Source of the DNA: Mantis religiosa
Lineage: Eukaryota; Arthropoda; Insecta; Mantodea; Mantidae
Assembly: GCA_030765055.1 (NCBI GenBank)
Contig: JAUKNK010000152.1
Span: 522,501 to 586,500, forward strand
Reading direction: 5' to 3'
Length of the DNA stretch: 64,000 nt
The notes under the pieces were generated by a model. It was not told the DNA's origin. It worked only from the letters and a program-made list of their open reading frames with translations, and did not search any database. A program made the position numbers and the translations under genes. Shown here in pieces: positions 22,201 through 37,200 of the stretch (positions within the stretch are counted from its first letter, which is position 1; every line of letters begins with the position of its first letter).

Positions 22201-25200
22201 GTCTCTTCGTTTGAAGGTGCTGTTGGCGACGAACTAGGTAGAGGAAGGAATGGTGGAGGAGATGAGAACCAGTCTCTTTCTTTGAAGGTGCTGTTGGCGA
22301 CGGACTAGGTAGGGGAAGGAATGGCGGAGGAGATGAGAAACTGTCTCTTCGTTTGAAGGTGCTGTTGGTGACGAACTAGGTAGAGCAAGGAATGGCGGAG
22401 GAGATGAGAACCAGTCTCTTCGTTTGAAGGTGCTGTTGGCGACGGACTAGGTAGAGGAAGGACTGGCGGAGGAGATGAGAACCAGTCTCTTCGTTTGAAG
22501 GTGCTGTTGGCGACGGACTAGGTGGAGGAGGGAATGGCGGAGGAGATGAGAACCAGTCTCTTCGTTTGAAGGTGCTGTTGGTGACGATCTAGGTAGAGGA
22601 AGGAATGGCGGAGGAGATGAGAACCAATCTCTTCGTGTGAAGGTGCTGTTGGCGACGGACTAGGTAGAGGAAGGAATGGCGGAGGAGATGAGAACCAGTC
22701 TCTTCGTTTGAAGGTGCTGTTGGCGACGGACTAGGTAGAGGAAGGAATGGCGGAGGAAATGAGAACCAGTCTCTTCGTTTGAAGGTGCTGTTGGCGACGG
22801 ACTAGGTAGAGGAAGGAATGGCGGAGGAGATGAGAACCAGTCTCTTCGCTTGAAGGTGCTGTTGGTGACGGACTAGGTAGAGGAAGGAAAGGCGGAGGAA
22901 ATGAGAACCAGTCTCTTCCTTTTAAGGTGCTGTTGGCGACGGACTAAGTGGTGGAGTGGAAAACCAGTCGCTTACTTTTAAGGTCCCGTTGATGACGGAC
23001 TAGGTAGAGGAAGGAATGGCGGAGGAGATGAGAACCAGTCTGTTCGTTTGAAGGTGCTGTTGGCGACGGACTAGGTAAAGGAAGGAATGGCGGAGGAGAT
23101 GAGAACCAGTCTCTTCGTTTGAAGGTGCTGTTGGTGACGAACTAGTTAGAGGAAGGAATGGCGGAGGAGATGAGAACCAGTTTCTTCGTTTGAAGGTGCT
23201 GTTGGCGACGGACTAGGTGGAGGAGGGAATGGCGGAGGAGATGAGAACCAGTCTGTTCGTTTGAAGGTGCTGTTGGCGACGGACTAGGTAGAGGAAGGAA
23301 TGGCGGAGGAGATGAGAACCCGTCTCTTCGTTTGAAGGTGCTGTTGGCGACGGACTAGGTAGAGGAAGGAATGGCGGAGGAGATGAGATCCAGTCTCTTC
23401 GTTTGAAGGTGCTGTTGGTGACGGACTAGGTAGAGGAAGGAATGGCAGAGGAGATGAGAACCAGTCTCTTTCTTTGAAGGTGCTGTTGGTGACGAACTAG
23501 TTAGAGGAAGGAATGGCGGAGGAGATGAGAACCAGTCTCTTCGTTTGAAGGTGCTGTTGGCGACGGACTAGGTGGAGGAGGGAATGGCGGAGGAGATGAG
23601 AACCAGTCTCTTCCTTTGAAGGTGCTGTTGGCGACGGACTAGGTGGAGGAGGGAATGGCGGAGGAGATGAGAACCAGTCTCTTCTTTTGAAGGTGCTGTT
23701 GGTGACGAACTAGGTAGAGGAAGGAATGGCGGAGGAGATGAGAACCAGGCTCTTCTTTTGAAGGTGCTGTTGGTGACGAACTAGGTAGAGGAAGGAATTG
23801 CGGAGGAGATGAGAACCAGTCTCTTCTTTTGAAGGTGCTGTTGGTGACGGACTAGGTAGAGGAGGGAATGGCGGAGGAGATGAGAACCAGTCTCTTCGTT
23901 TGAAGGTGCTGTTGGCGACGGACTAGGTAGAGGAAGGAATGGCGGAAGAGATGAGAACCAGTCTCTTCGTTTGAAGGTGCTGGTGGCGACGGACTAGGTA
24001 GAGGAAGGAATGGCGGAGGAGATGAGAACCAGTCTCTTCGCTTGAAGGTGCTGTTGGTGACGGACTAGGTAGAGGAAGGAAAGGCGGAGGAAATGAGAAC
24101 CAGTCTCTTCCTTTTAAGGTGCTGTTGGCGACGGACTAAGTGGTGGAGTGGAAAACCAGTCGCTTACTTTTAAGGTCCCGTTGGTGACGGACTAGGTAGA
24201 GGAAGGAATGGCGGAGGAGATGAGAACCAGTCTGTTCGTTTGAAGGTGCTGTTGGCGACGGACTAGGTAAAGGAAGGAATGGCGGAGTAGATGAGAACCA
24301 GGCTCTTCGTTTGAAGGTGCTGTTGGTGACGAACTAGTTAGAGGAAGAAATGGCGGAGGAGATGAGAACCAGTTTCTTCGTTTGAAGGTGCTGTTGGCGA
24401 CGGACTAGGTGGAGGAGGGAATGGCGGAGGAGATGAGAACCAGTCTGTTCGTTTGAAGGTGCTGTTGGCGACGGACTAGGTAGAGGAAGGAATGGCGGAG
24501 GAGATGAGAACCCGTCTCTTCGTTTGAAGGTGCTGTTGGCGACGGACTAGGTAGAGGAAGGAATGGCGGAGGAGATGAGATCCAGTCTCTTCGTTTGAAG
24601 GTGCTGTTGGTGACGGACTAGGTAGAGGAAGGAATGGCAGAGGAGATGAGAACCAGTCTCTTTCTTTGAAGGTGCTGTTGGTGACGAACTAGTTAGAGGA
24701 AGGAATGGCGGAGGAGATGAGAAACAGTCTCTTCGTTTGAAGGTGCTGTTGGCGACGGACTAGGTGGAGGAGGGAATGGCGGAGGAGATGAGAACCAGTC
24801 TCTTCCTTTGAAGGTGCTGTTGGCGACGGACTAGGTGGAGGAGGGAAAGGCGGTGGAGATGAGAACCAGTCTCTTCTTTTGAAGGTGCTGTTGGTGACGA
24901 ACTAGGTAGAGGAAGGAATGGCGGAGGAGATGAGAACCAGTCTCTTCTTTTGAAGGTGCTGTTGGTGACGAACTAGGTAGAGGAAGGAATGGCGGAGGAG
25001 ATGAGAACCAGTCTCTTCTTTTGAAGGTGCTGTTGGTGACGGACTAGGTAGAGGAGGGAATGGCGGAGGAGATGAGAACCAGTCTCTTCGTTTGAAGGTG
25101 CTGTTGGCGACGGACTAGGTAGAGGAAGGAATGGCGGAAGAGATGAGAACCAGTCTCTTCGTTTGAAGGTGCTGTTGGGGACTGACTAGGTAGAGGAAGG

Positions 25201-28200
25201 AATGGCGGAGGAGATGAGAACCAGTCTCTTCGTTTGAAGGTGCTGTTGGCGACGGACTAGGTGGAGGAAGGAATGGCGGAGGAGATGAGAACCAGTCTCT
25301 TCGTTTGAAGGTGCTGTTGGTGACGGACTAGGTAGAGGAAGGAATAGCGGAGGAGATGAGAACTAGTCTCTTCGTTTGAAGGTGCTGTTGTCGACGGACT
25401 AGGTAGAGGAAGGAATGCGTGAAGAGATGAGAACCAGTCTCTTCCTTTGAAGGGGCTGTTGGCGACTGACTAGGTGGAGGAGGGAATGGCGGAGGAGATG
25501 AGAACCAGTCTCTTCGTTTGAAGGTGCTGTTGGCGACGGACTAGGTTGAGGAAGTAATGGCGGAGGAGATGAGAACCAGTCTCTTTCTTTGAAGGTGCTG
25601 TTGGCGACGGACTAGGTAGAGGAAGGAATGGCGGAGGAGATGAGAATCAGTCTCTTCGTTTGAAGGTGCTGTTGGCGACGGACTAGGTGGAGGAGGGAAT
25701 GGCGGAGGAGATGAGAACCAGTCTCTTCGTTTGAAGGTGCTGTTGGCGACGGACTAGGTAGAGGAAGGAATGGCGGAGGAGATGAGAACCTGTCTCTACC
25801 TTTGAAGGTGCTGTTGGCGACGGACTAGGTGGAGGAGGGAATGGCGGAGGAGGTGAGGACCAGTCTCTTTCTTTGAAGGTGCTGTTGGTGACGAACTAGG
25901 TAGAGGAAGGAATGGCGGAGGAGATGAGTACCAGTCTCTTCGTTTGAAGGTGCTGTTGACGACGGACTAGATGGAGGAGGGAATGGCCTTGGAGATGAGA
26001 ACCAGCCTCTTTCTTTAAAGGTTCTGTTGGTGACGGACTAGGTGGAGGAGGGAATGGAGGAGGAGATGAGAACCAGTCTCTTTCTTTGAAGGTGCTGTTG
26101 GCGACGGACTAGGTGGAGGAGGGAATGGCGGAGGAGATGAAAACCAGTCTCTTTCTTTGAAGGTGCTGTTGGCGACGGACTAGGTGGAGGAGGGAATGGA
26201 GGAGGAGATGAGAACCAGTCTCTTTCTTTGAAGGTGCGGTTGGCGATGGACTAGGTAGAGGAGGGAATGGCGGAGGAGATGAGAACCAGTCTCTTTCTTT
26301 AAACGTGCTGTTGGCGATGAACTAGATAGAGGAGGGAATGGCGGAGAAGATGAGAACCAGTCTCTTTCTTTGAAGGTGCTGTTGGCGACGGACTAGGTGG
26401 AGGAGGGAATGGAGGAGGAGATGAGAACCAGTCTCTTTCTTTGAAGGTGCTGTTGGCGACGGACTAGGTGGAGGAGGGAATGGAGGAGGAGATGAGAACC
26501 AGTCTCTTTCTTTGAAGGTGCTGTTGGCGACGGACTAGGTGGAGGAGGGAATGGAGGAGGAGATGAGAACCAGTCTCTTTCTTTGAAGGTGCTGTTGGCG
26601 ACGGACTAGGTGGAGGAGGGAATGGAGGAGGAGATGAGAACCAGTCTCTTTCTTTGAAGGTGCTGTTGGCGATGAACTAGATAGAGGAGGGAATGGTGGA
26701 GAAGATGAGAACCAGTCTCTTTCTTTGAAGGTGCTGTTGGCGACGGACTAGGTGGAGGAGGGAATGGAGGAGGAGATGAGAACCAGTCTCTTTCTTTGAA
26801 GGTGCTGTTGGCGACGGACTAGGTGGAGGAGGGAATGGCGGAGGAGATGAGAACCAGTCTCTTTCTTTAAACGTGCTGTTGGCGACGGACGAGGTGGAGG
26901 AGGGGAAAACCAGTCTCTTACTTTGAAGGTCCCTTTGGTGACGGACTAGGTAGAGGAAGGAATTGCGGAAGAGATGGGAAGCAGTCTCTTCCTTTGAAGG
27001 TGCTGTTGGCGACGAACTAGGTGGAGGAGGGGAAAACCAGTCTCTTCCTTTGAAGGTGCTGTTGGCGACGGACTAGGTGAAGGAGGGAATGGCGGAGGAG
27101 ATGAGAACCAGTCTCTTCGTTTGAAGGTGCTGTTGGCGACGGACGAGGTGGGGGAGGGGAAAACCAGTCTCTTACTTTGAAGGTGCTGTTGGTGAGGGAC
27201 TATGTAGAGGAAGGAATGGCGGAAGAGATGAGAACCATTCTCTTCCTTTGAAGGTATTGTTGGCGACGAACTACGTACAGGAAGGAATGGCGGAGGAGAT
27301 GAGAACCAGTGTCTTCGTTTGAAGGTGCTGCTGGCGACGGACTAGGTAGAGGAGCGAATGGCGGAGGAGATGAGAACCAGTCTCTTCCTTTGAAGGTGCT
27401 GTTGGCGACGGATTAGGTGGAGGAGGGGAAAATGAGTCTCTTCCTTTGAAGGTACTGTTGGCGACGAAGTAGGTGGAGGAGGGGAAAACCAGTCTCTTCC
27501 TTTGAAGGTACTGTTGGCGACCAACTAGTTGGAGGAGGGTAAAACCAGTCTCTTCCTTTGAAGGTGCTGTTGGCGACGGACTAGGTGGAGGAGGGAATGG
27601 AGGAGGAGATGAGAACCAGTCTCTTTCTTTGAAGGTGCTGTTGGCGACGGACTAGGTGGAGGAGGGAATGGCGGAGGAGATGAGAACCAGTCTCTTTCTT
27701 TTAAGGTGCTGTTGGCGACGGACTAGCTGGAGGAGGGAATGGAGGAGGAGATGAGAACCAGTCTCTTTCTTTGAAGGTGCTGTTGGCGATGGACTAGGTA
27801 GAGGAGGGAATGGCGGAGGAGATGAGAACCAGTCTCTTTCTTTGAACGTGCTGTTGGCGATGAACTAGATAGAGGAGGGAATGGCGGAGAAGATGAGAAC
27901 CAGTCTCTTTCTTTGAAGGTGCTGTTGGCGACGGACTAGGTGGAGGAGGGAATGGAGGAGGAGATGAGAACCAGTCTCTTTCTTTGAAGGTGGTGTTGGC
28001 GACGGACTAGGTAGAGGAGGGAATGGAGGAAAAGATGAGAACCAGTCTCTCTCTTTGAAGGTGCTGTTGGCGACGAACTAGGTAGAGGAGGGATTGGCGG
28101 AGGAGATGAGAACCAGTCTCTTTCCTTGAAGGTTCTGTTGGTAACGGACTGGGTGGAGGAGGGAATGGAGGAGGAGATGAGAACCAGTCTATTTTTTTGA

Positions 28201-31200
28201 AGGTTCTGTTGGTAACGGACTAGGTGGAGGAGGGAATGGCGGTGGAGATGAGAACCAGTCTCTTTCTTTGAAGGTGCTGTTGGTAACGGACTACGTGGAG
28301 GAGGAAATGGCGGAGGAGATGAGAACCAGTCTCTTTCTTTGAAGGTGCTGTTGGCGACGGACTAGATGGAGGAGGGAATGGCTGTGGAGATGAGAACCAG
28401 TCTCTTTCTTTGAAGGTTCTGTTGGTAACGGACTACGTGGAGGAGGAAATGGAGGAGGAGATGAGAACCAGTCTCTTTCTTTGAAGGTGCTGTTGGCGAC
28501 GGACTAGGTGGAGGAGGGAATGGCCGAGGAGATGAGAACCAATCTCTTTCTTTGAAGGTGCTGTTGGCGACGGACTAGGTGGAGGAGGGAATGGAGGAGG
28601 AGATGAGAACCAGTCTCTTTCTTTGAAGGTGCTGTTGGCGACGGACTAGGTAGAGGAAAGAATGGAGGAGGAGATGAGAACCAGTCTCTTTCTTTGAAGG
28701 TGGTGTTGGCGACGAACTAGGTAGAGGAGGGAATGGCGGAGGAGATGAGAACCAGTCTCTTTCTTAGAAGGTGCTGTTGGCGACGGACGAGGTGGAGGAG
28801 GGGAAAACCAGTCTCTTACTTTGAAGGTCCCTTTGGTGACGGACTAGGTAGAGGAAGGAATTGCGGAAGAGATGGGAAGCAGTCTCTTCCTTTGAAGGTG
28901 CTGTTGGCGACGAACTAGGTGGAGGAGGGGAAAACCAGTCTCTTCCTTTGAAGGTGCTGTTGGCGACGGACTAGGTGAAGGAGGGAATGGCGGAGGAGAT
29001 GAGAACCAGTCTCTTCCTTTGAAGGTGCTGTTGGCGACGGACGAGGTGGAGGAGGGGAAAACCAGTCTCTTACTTTGAAGGTGCTGTTGATGAGGGACTA
29101 GGTAGAGGAAGGAATGGCGGAAGAGATGAGAACCAGTCTCTTCCTTTGAAGTTATTGTTGGCGACGAACTACGTAGAGGAAGGAATGGCGGAGGAGATGA
29201 GAACCAGTCTCTTCGTTTGAAGGTGCTGCTGGCGATGGACTAGGTAGAGGAGCGAATGGCGGAGGAGATGAGAACCAGTCTCTTCCTTTGAAGGTGCTGT
29301 TGGCGACGGACTAGGTGGAGGAGGGGAAAATGAGTCTCTTCCTTTGAAGGTACTGTTGGCGACGAAGTAGGTGGAGGAGGGTAAAACCAGTCTCTTCCTT
29401 TGAAGGTGCTGTTGGCAACGGACTCGGTGGAGGACGGAATGGCGGAGGAGATAAGAGCCAGTCTCTTCCTTTGAAGGTGCTGTTGGCGACGGACTAGGTG
29501 GAGGAGGAAATGGCGGAGGAGATGAGAACCAGTCTCTTCCTTTGAAGGTGCTGTTGGCGACGGACGAGGTGGAGGAGGGGAAAACCAGTCTCTTACTTTG
29601 AGGGTCCCGTTGGTGACGGACTAGGTAGATGAAGGAATGGCGGAGGAGATGAGAACCAGTCTCTTCCTTTGAAGGTGCTGTTGGCGACGAACTACGTAGA
29701 GGAAGGAATGGTGGAGGAGATGAGAACCAGTCTCTTCGTTTGAAGGTGCTGTTGGCGACGGACTAGGTAGAGGAGCGAATGGCGGAGGAGATGAGAACCA
29801 GTCTCTTCCTTTGAAGGTGCTGTTGGCGACGGACTAGGTAGAGGAAGGAATGGCGGAGGAGATGAGAAACTGTCTCTTCCTTTGAAGGTGCTGTTGGCGA
29901 CGGACTAGGTAGAGGAAGGAATGGCGGAAGAGATGAGAAACAGTCTCTTCCTTTGAAGGTGCTGTTGGCGACGGACGACGTGGAGGAGGGGAAAACCAGT
30001 CTCTTACTTTGAAGATGCTGTTGGTGACGGACTAGGTAGAGGAAGGAATGGCGGAAGATATGAGAAACAGTCTCTTCCTTTGAAGGTACTGTTGGCGACG
30101 AACTAGGTGGAGGAGGGGAAAGCCAGTCTCTATCTTTGAAGGTGCTGTTGGCGACGGACTAGGTGGAGGAGGGGAAAACCAGTCTCTTCCTTTGAAGGTG
30201 CTTTTGGCAACGAACTAGGTGGAGGAGGGGAAAACCAGTCTCTTCCTTTGAGGGTACTGTTGAAGACGGACTAGGTGGAGGAGGGGAAAACCAGTCTCTT
30301 CCTTTGAAGGTGCTTTTGGCAACGAACTAGATGGAGGAGGGGAAAATGAGTCTCTTCCTTTGAAGGTACTGTTGGCGACGAACTAGGTGGAGGAGGGGAA
30401 ATTCAGTCTCTTCCTTTGAGGGTACTGTTGGCGACGAACTAGGTGGAGGAGGGGAAAACCAGTCTCTTCCTTTGAAGGTGCTGTTGGCGACGAACTAGGT
30501 GGAGGAGGGGAAAACCAGTCTCTTCCTTTGAAGGTACTGTTGGCGACGGACTAGGTGAAGGAGGGGAAAACCAGTCTCTTCCTTTGAAGGTACTGATGGC
30601 GACGGACTAGGTGGAGGAGGAATGGCGAAGGAGATGAGAACCAGTCTCTTCCTTTGAAGGTGCTGTTGGCGACGAACTAGTTGGAGGAGGGGAAAACCAG
30701 TCTATTCCTTTGAAGGTGCTGTTGGCGACGAGCTAGTTGGAGGAGGGGAAAACCAGGCTCTTCCTTCGAAGGTACTGATGGCGACGAAATACGTGAAGGA
30801 GGGGAAAACCAGTCTCTTCGTTTGAAGGTGCTGTTGGCGACGGACTAGGTGGAGGAGGGAATGGCGGAGGAAATGAGAACCAGTCTCTTCCTTTTAAGGT
30901 GCTGTTGGCGACGGACGAGGTGGAGGAGGGGAAAACCAGTCGCCTACTTTGAAAGTCCCGTTGGTGACGGACTAGGTAGAGGAAGGAACGGCGGAGGAGA
31001 TGAGCACCAGTCTCTTCCTTTGAAGGTACTGTTGTCGACGAACTAGGTAGAGGAAGGAATGGCGGAGGAGATGAGAACCAGTCTCTTCGTTTGAAGGTGC
31101 TGTTGGCGACGGAATAGGTGGAAGAGGGAATGGCGGAGGAGATGAGAACCAGTCTCTTTGTTTGAAGGTGCTGTTGGCGACGTACTAGGTGGAGGAGGGA

Positions 31201-34200
31201 ATGGAGGAGGAGATGAGAACCAGTCTCTTTGTTTGAAGGTGCTGTTGGCGACGGACGAGGTAGAGGAAGGAATGGCGGAGGAGATGAGAACCAGTCTCTT
31301 CGTTTGAAGGTGCTGTTGGTGACGAACTAGGTAGAGGAAGGAATGGCGGAGGAGATGAGAACCAGTCTCTTCGTTTGAAGGTGCTGTTGGTGACGGACTA
31401 GGTAGAGGAAGGAATGGCGGAGGAGATGGGAACCAGTCTCTTCGTTTGAAGTTGCTGTTGGCGACGGAGTAGGTAGAGGAAGGAATGGCGGAGGAGATGA
31501 GAACCAGTCTCTTCGTTTGAAGGTGCTGTTGGCGACGGACTAGGTGGAGGAGGGAATGGCGGAGGAGATGAGAACCAGTCTTACGTTTGAAGGTGCTGTT
31601 GGTGACGAACTAGGTAGAGGAAGGAATGGTGGAGGAGATGAGAACACGTCTCTTCCTTTGAAGGTGCTGTTGGCGACGGACGAGGTGGAGGAGGGAAAAA
31701 CCAGTCTGTTACTTTGAAGGTCCCGTTGGTGACGGACTAGGTAGAGGAAGGAATGGCGGAGGAGATGAGAACTAGTCTCTTACTTTGAAGGTGCTGTTGG
31801 CGACGAACTACGTAGAGGAAGGAATGGCGGAGGAGATGCGAACCAGTCTCTTCGTTTGAAGGTGCTGTTGGCGACGGACTAGGTAGAGGAGCGAATGGCG
31901 GAGGAGATGAGAACCAGTCTCTTCCTTTGAAGGTGCAGTTGATGACGAACTAGGTAGAGGAAGGAATGGTGGAGGAGATGATAACCTGTCTCTTCCTTTG
32001 AAGGTGTTGTTGGCGACGGACTAGGTAGAGGAAGGAATGGCGGAGGAGATGAGAACCAGTCTCTTCTTCTGAAGGTGCTGTTGGCGACGGACTAGGTGGA
32101 GGAGGGAACGGCGGAGGAGATGAGAACCAGTCTCTTCCTTTGAAGGTGCTGTTGGCGACGGACTAGGTAGAGGAAGGAATGGCGGAGGAGATGAGAAACT
32201 GTCTCTTCCTTTGAAGGTGCTGTTGGCGACGGACTAGGTAGAGGAAGGAATGGCGGAAGAGATGAGAACCAGTCTCTTCCTTTGAAGGTGCTGTTGGCGA
32301 CGGACGACGTGGAGGAGGGGAAAACCAGTCTCTTACTTTGAAGATGCTGTTGGTGACGGACTAGGTAGAGGAAGGAATGGCGGAAGAGATGAGAACCAGT
32401 CTCTTCCTTTGAAGGTCCTGTTGGCGACGAACTAGGTGGATAAGGGGAAAACCAGTCTCTTCCTTTGAAGGTGCTGTTGGCGACGGACTAGGTGGAGGAG
32501 GGGAAAACCAGTCTCTTCCTTTGAAGGTGCTTTTGGCAACGAACTAGGTGGAGGAGGGGAAAACCAGTCTCTTCCTTTGAGGGTACTGTTGGCGACGGAC
32601 TAGGTGGAGGAGGGGAAAACCAGTCTCTTCCTTTGAAGGTGCTTTTGGCAACGAACTAGATGGAGCAGGGGAAAATCAGTCTCTTCCTTTGATGGTACTG
32701 TTGGCGACGAACTAGGTGGAGGAGGGGAAAACCAGTCTCTTCCTTTGAGGGTACTGTTGGCGACGAAGTAGGTGGAGGAGGGGAAAACCAGTCTCTTCCT
32801 TTGAAGGTACTGTTGGCGACGAACTAGGTGGAGGAGGGGAAAACCAGTCTCTTCCTTTGAAGGTACTGTTGGCGACGGACTAGGTGGAGGAGGGGAAAAC
32901 CAGTCTCTTCCTTTGAAGGTACTGATGGCGACGGACTAGGTGGAGGAGGAATGGCGGAGGAGATGAGAACCAGTCTCTTCCCTTGAAAGTGCTGTTGGCG
33001 ACGAACTAGGTGGAGGAGGGGAAAACCAGTCAATTCCTTTGAAGGTGCTCTTGGCGACGAGCTAGGTGGAGGAGGGGAAAACCAGGCTCTTCCTTCGAAG
33101 GTACTGATGGCGACGAAATACGTGAGGGAGGGGAAAACCAGTCTCTTCCTTTGAAGGTGCTGTTGGCGACGGACTAGGTAGAGGAGGGAATGGCGGAGGA
33201 AATGAGAACCAGTCTCTTCCTTTTAAGGTGCTGTTGGCGACGGACGAGGTGGAGGAGGGGAAAACCAGTCGCTTACTTTGAAAGTCCCGTTGGTGACGGA
33301 CTAGGTAGAGGAAGGAACGGCGGAGGAGATGAGAACCGGTCTCTTCCTTTGAAGGTGCTGTTGTCGACGAACTAGGTAGAGGAAGGAATGGCGGAGGAGA
33401 TGAGAACCAGTCTCTTCGTTTGAAGGTGCTGTTGGCGACGGAATAGGTGGAAGAGGGAACGGCGGAGGAGATGAGAACCAGTCTCTTTCTTTGAAGGTTC
33501 TGTTGGCGACGGACTAGGTGGAGGAGGGAATGGCGGAGGAGATGAGAACCAGTCTCTTTCTTTGAAGGTGCTGTTGGCGACGGACGAGGTAGAGGAAGGA
33601 ATTGCGGAAGAGATGGGAAGCAGTCTCTTCCTTTGAAGGTGCTGTTGGCGACGAACTAGGTGGAGGAGGGGAAAACCAGTCTCTTCCTTTGAAGGTGCTG
33701 TTGGCGACGGACTAGGTGAAGGAGGGAATGGCGGAGGAGATGAGAACCAGTCTCTTCGTTTGAAGGTGCTGTTGGCGACGGACGAGGTGGGGGAGGGGAA
33801 AACCAGTCTCTTACTTTGAAGGTGCTGTTGGTGAGGGACTATGTAGAGGAAGGAATGGCGGAAGAGATGAGAACCATTCTCTTCCTTTGAAGGTATTGTT
33901 GGCGACGAACTACGTACAGGAAGGAATGGCGGAGGAGATGAGAACCAGTCTCTTCGTTTGAAGGTGCTGCTGGCGACGGACTAGGTAGAGGAGCGAATGG
34001 CGGAGGAGATGAGAACCAGTCTCTTCCTTTGAAGGTGCTGTTGGCGACGGACTAGGTGGAGGAGGGGAAAATGAGTCTCTTCCTTTGAAGGTACTGTTGG
34101 CGACGAAGTAGGTGGAGGAGGGGAAAACCAGTCTCTTCCTTTGAAGGTACTGTTGGCGACCAACTAGCAGGAGGAGGGTAAAACCAGTCTCTTCCTTTGA

Positions 34201-37200
34201 AGGTGCTGTTGGCGACGGACTAGGTGGAGGAGGGAATGGAGGAGGAGATGAGAACCAGTCTCTTTCTTTGAAGGTGCTGTTGGCGACGGACTAGGTGGAG
34301 GAGGGAATGGCGGAGGAGATGAGAACCAGTCTCTTTCTTTTAAGGTGCTGTTGGCGACGGACTAGGTGGAGGAGGGAATGGAGGAGGAGATGAGAACCAG
34401 TCTCTTTCTTTGAAGGTGCTGTTGGCGATGGACTAGGTAGAGGAGGGAATGGCGGAGGAGATGAGAACCAGTCTCTTTCTTTGAACGTGCTGTTGGCGAT
34501 GAACTAGATAGAGGAGGGAATGGCGGAGAAGATGAGAACCAGTCTCTTTCTTTGAAGGTGCTGTTGGCGACGGACTAGGTGGAGGAGGGAATGGAGGAGG
34601 AGATGAGAACCAGTCTCTTTCTTTGAAGGTGCTGTTGGCGACGGACTAGGTAGAGGAGGGAATGGAGGAAAAGATGAGAACCAGTCTCTCTCTTTGAAGG
34701 TGCTGTTGGCGACGAACTAGGTAGAGGAGGGATTGGCGGAGGAGATGAGAACCAGTCTCTTTCCTTGAAGGTTCTGTTGGTAACGGACTGGGTGGAGGAG
34801 GGAATGGAGGAGGAGATGAGAACCAGTCTATTTTTTTGAAGGTTCTGTTGGTAACGGACTAGGTGGAGGAGGGAATGGCGGTGGAGATGAGAACCAGTCT
34901 CTTTCTTTGAAGGTGCTGTTGGTAACGGACTACGTGGAGGAGGAAATGGAGGAGGAGATGAGAACCAGTCTCTTTCTTTGAAGGTGCTGTTGGCGACGGA
35001 CTAGATGGAGGAGGGAATGGCTGTGGAGATGAGAACCAGTCTCTTTCTTTGAAGGTTCTGTTGGTAACGGACTACGTGGAGGAGGAAATGGAGGAGGAGA
35101 TGAGAACCAGTCTCTTTCTTTGAAGGTGCTGTTGGCGACGGACTAGGTGGAGGAGGGAATGGCCGAGGAGATGAGAACCAATCTCTTTCTTTAAAGGTGC
35201 TGTTGGCGACGGACTAGGTGGAGGAGGGAATGGAGGAGGAGATGAGAACCAGTCTCTTTCTTTGAAGGTGCTGTTGGCGACGGACTAGGTAGAGGAAAGA
35301 ATGGAGGAGGAGATGAGAACCAGTCTCTTTCTTTGAAGGTGGTGTTGGCGACGAACTAGGTAGAGGAGGGAATGGCGGAGGAGATGAGAACCAGTCTCTT
35401 TCTTAGAAGGTGCTGTTGGCGACGGACGAGGTGGAGGAGGGGAAAACCAGTCTCTTACTTTGAAGGTCCCTTTGGTGACGGACTAGGTAGAGGAAGGAAT
35501 TGCGGAAGAGATGGGAAGCAGTCTCTTCCTTTGAAGGTGCTGTTGGCGACGAACTAGGTGGAGGAGGGGAAAACCAGTCTCTTCCTTTGAAGGTGCTGTT
35601 GGCGACGGACTAGGTGAAGGAGGGAATGGCGGAGGTTGTGAGAACCAGTCTCTTCCTTTGAAGGTGCTGTTGGCGACGGACGAGGTGGAGGAGGGGAAAA
35701 CCAGTCTCTTACTTTGAAGGTGCTGTTGGTGAGGGGCTAGGTAGAGGAAGGAATGGCGGAAGAGATGAGAACCAGTCTCTTCCTTTGAAGTTATTGTTGG
35801 CGACGAACTACGTAGAGGAAGGAATGGCGGAGGAGATGAGAACCAGTCTCTTCGTTTGAAGGTGCTGCTGGCGATGGACTAGGTAGAGGAGCGAATGGCG
35901 GAGGAGATGGGAACCAGTCTCTTCCTTTGAAGGTGCTGTTGGCGACGGACTAGGTGGAGGAGGGGAAAATGAGTCTCTTCCTTTGAAGGTACTGTTGGCG
36001 ACGAAGTAGGTGGAGGAGGGTAAAACCAGACTCTTCCTTTGAAGGTGCTGTTGGCAACGGACTCGGTGGAGGACGGAATGGCGGAGGAGATAAGAGCCAG
36101 TCTCTTCCTTTGAAGGTGCTGTTGGCGACGGACTAGGTGGAGGAGGAAATGGCGGAGGAGATGAGAACCAGTCTCTTCCTTTGAAGGTGCTGTTGGCGAC
36201 GGACGAGGTGGAGGAGGGGAAAACCAGTCTCTTACTTTGAAGGTCCCGTTGGTGACGGACTAGGTAGATGAAGGAATGGCGGAGGAGATGAGAACCAGTC
36301 TCTTCCTTTGAAGGTGCTGTTGGCGACGAACTACGTAGAGGAAGGAATGGTGCAGGAGATGAGAACCAGTCTCTTCGTTTGAAGGTGCTGTTGGCGACGG
36401 ACTAGGTAGAGGAGCGAATGGCGGAGGAGATGAGAACCAGTCTCTTCCTTTGAAGGTGCTGTTGGCGACGGACTAGGTAGAGGAAGGAATGGCGGAGGAG
36501 ATGAGAAACTGTCTCTTCCTTTGAAGGTGCTGTTGACGACGGACTAGGTAGAGGAAGGAATGGCGGAAGAGATGAGAAACAGTCTCTTCCTTTGAAGGTG
36601 CTGTTGGCGACGGACGACGTGGAGGAGGGGAAAACCAGTCTCTTACTTTGAAGATGCTGTTGGTGACGGACTAGGTAGAGGAAGGAATGGCGGAAGAGAT
36701 GAGAAACAGTCTCTTCCTTTGAAGGTACTGTTGGCGACGAACTAGGTGGAGGAGGGGAAAGCCAGTCTCTTCCTTTGAAGGTGCTGTTGGCGACGGACTA
36801 GGTGGAGGAGGGGAAAACCAGTCTCTTCCTTTGAAGGTGCTTTTGGCAACGAACTAGGTGGAGGAGGGGAAAACCAGTCTCTTCCTTTGAGGGTACTGTT
36901 GAAGACGGACTAGGTGGAGGAGGCGAAAACCAGTCTCTTCCTTTGAAGGTGCTTTTGGCAACGAACTAGATGGAGGAGGGGAAAATCAGTCTCTTCCTTT
37001 GAAGGTACTGTTGGCGACGAACTAGGTGGAGGAGGGGAAATTCAGTCTCTTCCTTTGAGGGTACTGTTGGCGACGAACTAGGTGGAGGAGGGGAAAACCA
37101 GTCTCTTCCTTTGAAGGTGCTGTTGGCGACGAACTAGGTGGAGGAGGGGAAAACCAGTCTCTTCCTTTGAAGGTACTGTTGGCGACGGACTAGGTGGAGG